Shown here: piece after piece, positions 1 to 5,148 of the stretch
How positions within the stretch are numbered: the first letter of the stretch is position 1
How the letters are laid out: the number at the start of each line of letters is the position of its first letter
Assembly: GCA_910585795.1 (NCBI GenBank)
Contig: CAJUFV010000271.1
Coordinates: forward strand, 1-5,148
Reading direction: 5' to 3'
Length of the DNA stretch: 5,148 bases
Source: an uncultured Clostridia bacterium
Lineage (GTDB): Bacteria > Bacillota > Clostridia > UBA1381
Translations under genes and position numbers: made by a program
The notes under the pieces: generated by a model
Seen by the model: the letters and a program-made list of their open reading frames with translations, nothing else
Database searches by the model: none
Told to the model about the DNA's origin: nothing

Positions 1-29
1 AGGAAATATTTTATATAATTATAATATAT

Positions 30-1421
30 TTATTCAATTATCAGATTATTGATATCTACGACATCTCCGGCTCCCATAGTAAATACTATATCGCCTTCGT
101 GTACATTTTCTTTAAGAAAAGCGGCAATATCTTCAAATTTATCTATATAATGCGTACTTATTCCGCGTTGTTTAATTTCTTCTGCAAGAATTTCCGGTTT
201 GGTAATACCGTCAAATTTTTCTCTTGCGGCGTATATATGCGTTAATATAAGCTCGTCGGCGGAATCAAACGCTTCAGTGAATTCTTTCCATAGAGTGCGT
301 GTTCTTGAATAGGTATGCGGCTGAAATACACACCATATTTTATTGTGAGGAAATTTTTTCGCCGCGTTGAGTGTCGCTTTTATTTCTGTAGGATGATGTG
401 CATAGTCATCAATAGCAACAGCGCCGTTAAGAAAGCCTTTTTTTTCAAAGCGTCTGTGAGTACCTTTAAATGATTCAATTCCTCTTGCCGCAGTATTTGC
501 GTCGATTCCTGAGATATTACATACTGCTATAGCTGCAAGAGCATTAAGAATATTATGCTCGCCGGGAACATTCATTTTAAGACTGCATATTTTCTGTCCG
601 TCCTTTATAACGTCAAAACTTGGAAAACCGGCGTGGTAGACGATATTGTGCGGATAATAATTAAAGCTGTCATCCATACCATAGGTGATAATATTAAGCT
701 CTTTTGCGCCCTCAAGCGCTTTTTGAATGTTTTTATCACCGCCCATTGCTACAACACAGCCAATATCTTGTGTAAGATATGCGAATGCGCGGAAGCTTTC
801 TATGATTTCATCAATACCGGAGAAAAAGTCAAGATGGTCTTCTTCAATATTTGTTATAAGGGCAATGGTAGGATAGAATTTAAGAAAACTGTTTGTATAT
901 TCACAGGCTTCTGTAACAAAATAATCAGAATTTCCCGTACGGATATTTCCTCCAATAAGGTCAAGTTCTCCGCCGACGCTGATAGTAGGGTCAAGTCCCG
1001 CTCCGATTAAAGCGTGCGCAAGCATTGAGGTTGTTGTGGTTTTTCCGTGAGTACCGCTTACACCGACGGCGTGTTTATAGTTTTTCATAACCGCGCCGAG
1101 AAATTCAGCTCTGTCAATAAGACGTACGCCTTTTAGTTTTGCGGCTATAATTTCAGGATTATCTTCTTTTGCCGCTGCTGTATATACAACAAGTGATGCT
1201 TTTGAAATTCCTTCTGTGTTACACGCGTCGTGACCATATACAATATTTGCGCCCATTTTCTCAAGATTTTGCGTTATGGGACTTTCATTCCAGTCAGAGC
1301 CGGTTACTTTGTATCCGTCTTTTAATGCTATCTGTGCCAGTCCGCTCATGCTTATACCTCCAATACCAATGAAATGTATTGAGGCGTCTTTTTCTATATC
1401 AGACATCACGAATCTGTTCAT
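30..1421 (-). CDS. murC: UDP-N-acetylmuramate--L-alanine ligase (MurC)
   Basis: MurC joins L-alanine to UDP-N-acetylmuramate using ATP, the first step in building the peptidoglycan stem peptide, in the cytoplasm. The 463-aa protein has the usual family length and all three Mur ligase domains. The N-terminal Rossmann-like UDP-binding domain has GIGGISMSG (19-27) and GSD (41-43). The central ATPase domain has the P-loop GTHGKTTT (123-130), EACEYTNSFL (171-180) and TNIEEDHLD (190-198). The C-terminal domain carries GEHNILNA (287-294), THRRFE (321-326), the MurC-typical DDYAHHP (338-344), FQPHTYSRT (366-374) and GAGD (450-453). No key residue appears missing. The first ATG is chosen because AAGGAG lies 8 nt upstream; Met6 has no comparable site. 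The gene is divergent from spoVG and has its own promoters. No terminator is visible in the 29 bases after its stop, so the transcript may continue past the window edge. Identity is near certain from the motifs. Confidence 0.98.
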   Translation of the reverse strand: MNRFVMSDIEKDASIHFIGIGGISMSGLAQIALKDGYKVTGSDWNESPITQNLEKMGANIVYGHDACNTEGISKASLVVYTAAAKEDNPEIIAAKLKGVRLIDRAEFLGAVMKNYKHAVGVSGTHGKTTTTSMLAHALIGAGLDPTISVGGELDLIGGNIRTGNSDYFVTEACEYTNSFLKFYPTIALITNIEEDHLDFFSGIDEIIESFRAFAYLTQDIGCVVAMGGDKNIQKALEGAKELNIITYGMDDSFNYYPHNIVYHAGFPSFDVIKDGQKICSLKMNVPGEHNILNALAAIAVCNISGIDANTAARGIESFKGTHRRFEKKGFLNGAVAIDDYAHHPTEIKATLNAAKKFPHNKIWCVFQPHTYSRTRTLWKEFTEAFDSADELILTHIYAAREKFDGITKPEILAEEIKQRGISTHYIDKFEDIAAFLKENVHEGDIVFTMGAGDVVDINNLIIE

Positions 1422-1429
1422 TTTTTTAT

Positions 1430-1436
1430 CTCCTTA
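1430..1436 (-). promoter_or_regulatory. Ribosome binding site of murC
   Basis: On the minus strand the sequence reads TAAGGAG, followed by an 8-nt AT-rich spacer and ATG at 1421. This is a near-ideal Shine-Dalgarno site and fixes the first methionine, rather than Met6, as the murC start. Confidence 0.85.
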
Positions 1437-1457
1437 AGCAAGATTACTGTATCTACT

Positions 1458-1486
1458 ATTATATACCTTAATACGCAAAATGAAAA
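1458..1486 (-). promoter_or_regulatory. Proximal candidate promoter of murC (SigA-like)
   Basis: Read on the minus strand, a perfect -10 TATAAT (1463-1458) is preceded by a 17-nt spacer and a weak -35 TTTTCA (1486-1481, 4 of 6 matches to consensus). Transcription would start near 1451, giving a leader of about 30 nt with the Shine-Dalgarno site well placed. The -10 and spacing are strong and the -35 is poor, so it may be weaker than the distal candidate. Confidence 0.6.
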
Positions 1487-1518
1487 CCTTTTTTTTAATT
1501 TTTGGAAATTTAGAATAA

Positions 1519-1548
1519 AGTATAACAATATTTAAGTATTTTTTTCAA
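1519..1548 (-). promoter_or_regulatory. Distal candidate promoter of murC (extended -10)
   Basis: On the minus strand, -35 TTGAAA (1548-1543, 5 of 6 matches) is followed after 18 nt by -10 TATACT (1524-1519). The -10 is preceded by TGT, giving the extended form TGnTATACT. It would start transcription near 1512 and leave a leader of about 90 nt. It lies upstream of the proximal murC candidate and overlaps the left arm of the inverted repeat at 1534-1569. In DNA this AT-rich some matches arise by chance, so it is a candidate only. Confidence 0.5.
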
Positions 1549-1569
1549 TAAAATATGTGCAAAATACTT
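1534..1569. repeat. 9-bp inverted repeat between the divergent murC and spoVG promoters
   Basis: The perfect arms AAGTATTTT (1534-1542) and AAAATACTT (1561-1569) are separated by 18 bp. The right arm runs into the -35 of spoVG (1568-1573). The left arm lies in the spacer of the distal murC promoter candidate. The placement fits an operator-like site serving both directions, but the arms are AT-rich and chance is a real alternative. No known regulator motif is recognised. Confidence 0.4.
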
Positions 1570-1596
1570 GACAAATGAAAATATTTACTATATTAT
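1568..1596 (+). promoter_or_regulatory. Promoter of spoVG (SigA-type)
   Basis: A perfect -35 TTGACA (1568-1573) is followed by a 17-nt spacer and -10 TATTAT (1591-1596, 5 of 6 matches). Transcription should begin around 1603, leaving a leader of about 30 nt. The DNA upstream is extremely AT-rich, which could act as an UP element or a binding site for an AbrB-like protein. In Bacillus subtilis spoVG is transcribed by SigH and repressed by AbrB at an upstream AT-rich box (established knowledge). Here I find no convincing SigH promoter, so vegetative SigA control is the simpler inference. Confidence 0.82.
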
Positions 1597-1616
1597 ATTT
1601 TTAGGGAAATTTGTCG

Positions 1617-1628
1617 AAGGGCGGTGAG
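1617..1628 (+). promoter_or_regulatory. Ribosome binding site of spoVG, supporting the inner GTG start
   Basis: The stretch AAGGGCGGTGAG resembles the extended anti-16S sequence AAGGAGGTGAT. Its GGTGA core (1623-1627) ends 5 nt before the GTG at 1633, a workable distance. The in-frame GTG at 1624 falls inside this site and would have only AAGGG at 2 nt, which is too close. The site therefore decides the start in favour of 1633. Confidence 0.7.
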
Positions 1629-1632
1629 AAAA

Positions 1633-1908
1633 GTGGAAATAACAGATATCAGAATTAAGAAGGTAACAAGCGATAGTAAAATGAAGGCAGTTGCGTCAGT
1701 TACTTTTGACAATGCATTTGCAGTGCATGATGTGAAAGTAATTGATGGTCCTGAGAAATTGTTTGTTGCTATGCCGAGCAGAAGAACTCCTGACGGCGAA
1801 TACAGAGATATTGCACATCCGATTAACAGTGAAATGCGCAGTATTCTCGAAAGCAAAGTTCTTGCAGCTTATGATGCTATCGAGGATGAAGTTCCTGCAG
1901 AGGAATAG
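1633..1908 (+). CDS. spoVG: Septation/sporulation regulator SpoVG
   Basis: SpoVG is a small, widely conserved nucleic-acid-binding protein. In bacilli it affects sporulation cortex formation and asymmetric septation, and in staphylococci and other pathogens it affects capsule, virulence and wall genes. The start chosen is GTG 1633 (91 aa), because MEITDIRIKKV aligns directly with the usual family start (MEVTDVRLRRV in B. subtilis, from memory). A longer in-frame form from GTG 1624 would add only three residues and overlap the ribosome binding site. The signature block FVAMPSRRTPDGEYRDI (44-60) followed by AHPIN is intact, as is the preceding FAVHDVKVIDG (29-39). The C-terminal tail is acidic (EDEVPAEE), as in other members. 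A strong promoter lies upstream and a terminator directly downstream, so it appears monocistronic. The glmU-prs genes that often follow it in Firmicutes are absent. Identity is secure; the target in this organism is unknown. Confidence 0.96.
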   Translation: MEITDIRIKKVTSDSKMKAVASVTFDNAFAVHDVKVIDGPEKLFVAMPSRRTPDGEYRDIAHPINSEMRSILESKVLAAYDAIEDEVPAEE

Positions 1909-1923
1909 ATATAAAAATGAAGT

Positions 1924-1946
1924 CCCCCGTTTTTCGGGGGTTTTTT
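1924..1946 (+). terminator. Rho-independent terminator of spoVG
   Basis: Stem CCCCCG (1924-1929), loop TTTTT and stem CGGGGG (1935-1940) are followed directly by six T residues (1941-1946). It begins 15 nt after the spoVG stop codon. The all-GC stem and T-tract are textbook, and the T-tract side shows that it acts on the plus strand. Confidence 0.95.
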
Positions 1947-1957
1947 ATTGCGTTATA

Positions 1958-1993
1958 AAATAGTCTGCCTGAAAAATATCAGGCAGACTATTT
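1958..1993 (-). terminator. 15-bp hairpin, probable terminator of the SLH-protein gene
   Basis: The perfect inverted repeat AAATAGTCTGCCTGA (1958-1972) / TCAGGCAGACTATTT (1979-1993) has a 6-nt loop. Read on the minus strand, the stem ends in ATTT and runs into a T-rich TATAA stretch, so it can end the SLH-gene transcript about 65 nt after its stop codon. The plus-strand side is also AT-rich (ATTATTTTATG), so it may act in both directions as a backup for spoVG. The T-tracts are imperfect, which leaves its direction less certain than that of the spoVG terminator. Confidence 0.75.
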
Positions 1994-2057
1994 ATTATTT
2001 TATGAATTTTTGGATAGGCAAGCGTTTGTATACTGATATACTCTGTTACAATGTTTA

Positions 2058-5057
2058 TTAATTGTAAACTATAATCATTTTTGCGTTGCCTCTGGATGAA
2101 AGTACAAGAATCTTTGAACAGTCAGAACCATAGTTCTTTGCGTCCTTAAGGTCATTAATGGTCATAGCGGTTGTAGTTCCTGCCGCGTATTTGCTTATTT
2201 CATCTCTGTCATCTTCCATACGAAGTATTTTTGTGGAAGATGTAATAGTGATTTCATCATAGTCGCTGTCATCAAGCTGATAAATATTATTCTCATCTTT
2301 GGTGAAGCCGTTTCTTGTTACATACAGCTTCTTATCTTCTTCAAGTACCTGGCTTACGTTATACATACAAGCTCTTGAGTAAGGTACTGTTCCTAATGAT
2401 GAGCTTGTATACAGCTCATCTTCATCTGAATCAGCTTTCTTAAATCTGTAATCAAATTTATATTTCTGATAGTGATTGCTTGCGGAAGGTACCAGCTCTT
2501 CCTCCCAGCTGTAAAGCTGGTCATTATATGTGCTGTTTCCATCAAGTACGTCCGCAATATCTGCAAAGCTCATAACATTGATACGTCCCTGAGCAAGATT
2601 ATCACTGTCATATGCAAATTGAAGAACATCTCCTACCTGAATGTCGCTGAATTCCGTATCATCAAATGTTGTCCAAGACTTAGTTGTAGCGGAAGAACCA
2701 GGATATACATCAAATTTTAGCGCGTTAGAGTCTGAAACCTCGCTGTATATATTTTCCGGAAGAGAAGCAACAACTGAATAATCTGTATCCTTCTTTACTG
2801 TTGTAAGAGCGCTGTCATTACCATATAGAATAACAAGTCCCGCTATTTTTGAAGAGCTTATATCATAAGCTTCTACATAGTAGGAATCACCTGAAGTAAA
2901 TGCTCCTGATACGCTTTTCTTTGTATATTTATTTTTCTGAGTACGGTCTGAAGGTATGCACAGCACAACTGTTGATGAGTTTACTGAAAATGCAGTTTTA
3001 CCCGCAGATGTAAAGCTGTTTGAAGAATATGTGTACTGGCCTAATTCTTTACATCTTACAATCTGTTCCTTATCGTCATTTTGTGACTGTACCTCGTCTG
3101 AGGTAAGAGTAATGATTTCTGTAACTGTTCCGTTTGTTACAGTTACTCTTGCCGGCTGTGAATAATCCGTTATAACAGGTGGTTTATTCTGACCGTATAT
3201 CTGGTCTGCAATATCTGCGTCGTCATTTGCGTACGCGGCAGATTCCTTAAGACGTTCTATTGCTATTTTACTGTTTATAGTTGTTCCGTTGTATTTTACT
3301 CTGTCCTTAAGTGGATAAGAGTCTGCGCTGCCGTTTGTTGCGACCGTTATATAGGCTTTTTCGCCGCCTTCAAATTCTATAAAAGCGTTTGAGATATATC
3401 CGTAAGGAATAGTGGCAGTTTGTTTAAGTGTTCCGTATACAGCAGTTTCAAAAATATCAAGGTAGAATGTTCCTGTAGCTCCTGTCTTAAGCTCCTTGCC
3501 ATCCTTGTCTTTTATGTAAGACTCACACTGTTTTCCAAGGTTGTATGAAACACCGTTTATTGTGAACTGATTTCTTGTTGTGTTAAGAGCGCTTATGGAA
3601 CCGCTTACGGTTTTATTTGAAACAAGAAGCGTATATATTGATTTGTCAAGACTTTCAGCATACAGAATTACATCGTTTGCAGCGATAGAAGTAACCGGAA
3701 TTTCCGCCCCGTTTTTCGTAATTGTATAGGTATAGCCTATACCCTCAGGGTCAAGAATAAGATAATTACCTGTTACAAGCTTGTCAGTGATACGATAGTC
3801 AGCAGTAGTAGGAGAGGTATGCGCAACCATTGTCTGATAGTTGTAAATCTGTATCATGTCGATTGAACCATCGCTGGAATTATCCGTTAGTGTTACAGTA
3901 CCGTAAATTGAATAGTCTGTTTCCGGATTAAGCCAGTTTTCAAGCGCTTCTTGACGTGTGAAGCTCTCCTCTGCCTTTGTGTTGGGATTTGTAAGTGTAA
4001 TTGTATCATCTACAGAAACAATTTTGCCGTTGTATCTGACTGTAAGGTCAGTATCCTTGAATTTAACTGTTTTTAATTTAGATTCTGTTTCGTAATATTT
4101 CAGAGTGTTGCCGGAAAAGCTCTTGATATCGTCATAATTAAGCTCGTAAGATGTATTCTTTGTTGTCTCGTCATCAATAGTAACAAGAGTTCTGCCATCA
4201 TTTGCGGAAAGCTGTCTGTAATAAACTGTAATAGTATGACCGAGATAAGGGCTTATATCTGAAATGCTTTTTGTAAATTCTGAGTAGTTAATTGAATATT
4301 CCTCGCCGGATAAATCCATAACAATCATTTCATCCTCAAGAGGCTTGCTGCTGCAGTCCTCAGTAATAAAATCACCAACACCTGTTAGAGTACCTTTTAG
4401 TTTTTTAACCTTCAGATAATCATTCAGTATTGTCTTTTCGGTTTTATTCCATGCGATACCGTTGTTCTCGTACATTTCAATTTCAAGCGCGTTGTACAGT
4501 GACTGAGCTATAACGCCTCTTGGCGCTCCACTGTCATATGCTGTGCCGGAAACTTTGTCGGTTAAATTCAGAGCGTTTGCTTCCTGAATATATCCGTTAG
4601 GCCATCCGCCAAGCTGCTGAGCGTGATGGTCATATCCTAGTGTGCAGACAATCATTTTAAGAGCCTGCTCATATGTAACGGACTCGTCAGGCTTAAAGCT
4701 GACATCGTCAAAGCCGGCTATAATACCCATATTATAGGCGGTTTGTATGTAATTTCTCGCCCAGTGGTCAGAGCTTACATCGTTAAAGTTACAGCTTTCA
4801 TAAGTCAAATTTTGATATCCTAGCATAAACACAATAAGCTTTGTAAATTCAGCTCGTGTAACTGGATTATTCGGCTTGAAAAGCTGTGTGCCGTTTTCTT
4901 CATAGCCGTCAATAACAGACAGCTTTGAAAGTGTGGTAATTGCTCTTTTGTATGTATTTGAGTCTTCAACGTCGCTGAAAGCCGCAAATACGCTGTTTTG
5001 GCATATTATGCCAGTTAAGAGCATAGCAGTTGTGAACATCGCTATTATTTTTTTCAT
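2058..5057 (-). CDS. Secreted S-layer homology (SLH) domain protein, function of the C-terminal region unknown
   Basis: This is a 999-aa exported protein predicted to attach non-covalently to the secondary cell-wall polymer. A signal peptide is clear: MKK, a hydrophobic core (4-18), and a likely signal peptidase I cut after VFA (residue 25). C19 is not in a proper lipobox, so a lipoprotein is unlikely. Three SLH modules follow: about 27-79 (FSDV start, TRAE at 67-70), about 91-142 (FNDV start, TYEQ at 128-131) and a divergent one at about 151-195 (GAPRGVIAQSLYNAL near its end). Residues 200-999 are rich in Ser, Thr, Asp, Asn and Tyr and look beta-rich. Short G-T-[LV]-type turns recur (KGTLTG at 221, YGTVTL at 385, VSGSIS at 484, YGTLKQ at 541), and there is an acidic DNSSDGSID (392-400). 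The YLGHTITVYYR-to-KNTSYEL section (271-305) recalls other large clostridial SLH proteins as I remember them. I recognise no catalytic domain, LPXTG motif or C-terminal membrane segment. The mature protein has eight cysteines. The start is supported by AAAAGGTGA 8 nt upstream. It may be an S-layer component or wall-bound adhesin-like structural protein; this is inference. Confidence 0.93.
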   Translation of the reverse strand: MKKIIAMFTTAMLLTGIICQNSVFAAFSDVEDSNTYKRAITTLSKLSVIDGYEENGTQLFKPNNPVTRAEFTKLIVFMLGYQNLTYESCNFNDVSSDHWARNYIQTAYNMGIIAGFDDVSFKPDESVTYEQALKMIVCTLGYDHHAQQLGGWPNGYIQEANALNLTDKVSGTAYDSGAPRGVIAQSLYNALEIEMYENNGIAWNKTEKTILNDYLKVKKLKGTLTGVGDFITEDCSSKPLEDEMIVMDLSGEEYSINYSEFTKSISDISPYLGHTITVYYRQLSANDGRTLVTIDDETTKNTSYELNYDDIKSFSGNTLKYYETESKLKTVKFKDTDLTVRYNGKIVSVDDTITLTNPNTKAEESFTRQEALENWLNPETDYSIYGTVTLTDNSSDGSIDMIQIYNYQTMVAHTSPTTADYRITDKLVTGNYLILDPEGIGYTYTITKNGAEIPVTSIAANDVILYAESLDKSIYTLLVSNKTVSGSISALNTTRNQFTINGVSYNLGKQCESYIKDKDGKELKTGATGTFYLDIFETAVYGTLKQTATIPYGYISNAFIEFEGGEKAYITVATNGSADSYPLKDRVKYNGTTINSKIAIERLKESAAYANDDADIADQIYGQNKPPVITDYSQPARVTVTNGTVTEIITLTSDEVQSQNDDKEQIVRCKELGQYTYSSNSFTSAGKTAFSVNSSTVVLCIPSDRTQKNKYTKKSVSGAFTSGDSYYVEAYDISSSKIAGLVILYGNDSALTTVKKDTDYSVVASLPENIYSEVSDSNALKFDVYPGSSATTKSWTTFDDTEFSDIQVGDVLQFAYDSDNLAQGRINVMSFADIADVLDGNSTYNDQLYSWEEELVPSASNHYQKYKFDYRFKKADSDEDELYTSSSLGTVPYSRACMYNVSQVLEEDKKLYVTRNGFTKDENNIYQLDDSDYDEITITSSTKILRMEDDRDEISKYAAGTTTAMTINDLKDAKNYGSDCSKILVLSSRGNAKMIIVYN

Positions 5058-5065
5058 AAATATAT

Positions 5066-5073
5066 CACCTTTT
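5066..5073 (-). promoter_or_regulatory. Ribosome binding site of the SLH-protein gene
   Basis: The minus strand reads AAAAGGTGA (5074-5066), then 8 nt, then ATG at 5057. It matches the anti-Shine-Dalgarno extension AGGTGA and places the start directly before the signal peptide. A second purine run, AAGGAAG, sits just upstream (5080-5074). Confidence 0.8.
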
Positions 5074-5081
5074 CTTCCTTA

Positions 5082-5095
5082 ATTATAGTATAGCA
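5082..5095 (-). promoter_or_regulatory. Alternative -10 region for the SLH-protein gene
   Basis: On the minus strand, TGC followed by TATACT (5095-5087) gives an extended -10 element, and a perfect TATAAT (5087-5082) overlaps its end. Neither has a good -35 at normal spacing. Starts from here would leave a leader of only about 15-25 nt, just enough to hold the Shine-Dalgarno site. It is a weaker candidate than the TTGACT promoter upstream. Confidence 0.35.
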
Positions 5096-5107
5096 ATTGT
5101 ATTAACT

Positions 5108-5136
5108 ATTTTATCATTAATTTTCTAATAAGTCAA
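5108..5136 (-). promoter_or_regulatory. Promoter of the SLH-protein gene (SigA-like)
   Basis: On the minus strand, -35 TTGACT (5136-5131, 5 of 6 matches) is followed by a 17-nt spacer and -10 TAAAAT (5113-5108, 5 of 6 matches). The start would be near 5101, with a leader of about 44 nt. Having its own promoter here suggests the gene is transcribed alone, between this site and the hairpin at 1958-1993. Confidence 0.65.
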
Positions 5137-5148
5137 TATAATAAAAAT

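Noticed and set aside
1..29. Terminator or next gene start after murC
   Set aside because: The 29 bases are almost pure A/T with no GC stem, T-tract after a hairpin, or Shine-Dalgarno site. Too little sequence is present to decide.
555..1010. 151-codon open frame on the plus strand inside murC
   Set aside because: It lies fully antisense to a motif-complete murC, has no ribosome binding site or recognisable domain, and its protein reads as a low-complexity shadow of the coding strand.
1600..1632. Possible SigH promoter for spoVG (AGGGAAATT near 1603)
   Set aside because: It resembles a SigH -35, but a matching -10 would fall inside the coding sequence. The TTGACA-17-TATTAT promoter explains transcription better.
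1593..1856. 87-codon hydrophobic open frame antisense to spoVG
   Set aside because: It overlaps the secure spoVG gene and its leader, and its hydrophobicity is what the complement of acidic and polar codons yields. There is no supporting start signal.
2026..2051. Small inverted repeats near the SLH stop (GTATA/TATAC at 2028-2041; TTGTA/TACAA at 2026-2051)
   Set aside because: Five-base AT-rich arms are expected by chance at this composition, and no T-tract or conserved context supports a function.
2472..3165. Plus-strand open frames at 2472-2720 and 2956-3165 within the SLH gene
   Set aside because: Both are short, antisense to a continuous 999-codon gene with a signal peptide and SLH domains, and have no family resemblance.
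4989..5003. Lipoprotein signal (cysteine 19 in the SLH protein leader)
   Set aside because: The residues before the cysteine are G-I-I, not a lipobox with Gly, Ala or Ser at -1. A signal peptidase I site (VFA then A) follows at residue 25.

Overview
The window is AT-rich, low-GC Firmicutes-type DNA, most likely from an anaerobic clostridial (class Clostridia) chromosome. The evidence is a SpoVG close to the Bacillus/Clostridium family, a Gram-positive type MurC, a surface protein with an N-terminal S-layer homology (SLH) trimer, purine-rich Shine-Dalgarno sites and SigA-like promoters with short leaders. I cannot assign a genus from the sequence alone.

Layout: (1) 30-1421, minus strand: complete murC (UDP-N-acetylmuramate--L-alanine ligase). 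(2) 1422-1632: AT-rich divergent control region. It carries two candidate promoters for murC (minus) and one very good promoter for spoVG (plus), with a 9-bp inverted repeat between and across them. (3) 1633-1908, plus strand: spoVG, probably starting at an internal GTG and giving 91 aa. (4) 1909-2057: convergent intergenic region with a classic terminator for spoVG (1924-1946) and a separate perfect 15-bp hairpin (1958-1993) that probably ends the oppositely directed gene. (5) 2058-5057, minus strand: a complete 999-aa secreted SLH-domain protein of unknown function. (6) 5058-5148: its ribosome binding site and one or two promoter candidates; the upstream neighbour is not visible.

How they fit together: MurC makes a cytoplasmic peptidoglycan precursor, SpoVG is a small nucleic-acid-binding regulator tied to envelope, septation and sporulation phenotypes in Firmicutes, and the SLH protein should be held non-covalently on the cell-wall polymer. 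The theme is the cell envelope, but each gene has its own promoter and they are divergent or convergent, so this is not one operon. The murC-spoVG neighbourhood is familiar from clostridia. The glmU-prs genes that often follow spoVG are absent: spoVG is closed by a terminator and faces the SLH gene. I see no mobile element, CRISPR array, tRNA or rRNA. Nothing here clearly amounts to a new biological system; the least explained part is the roughly 800-residue beta-rich, cysteine-containing region of the SLH protein.
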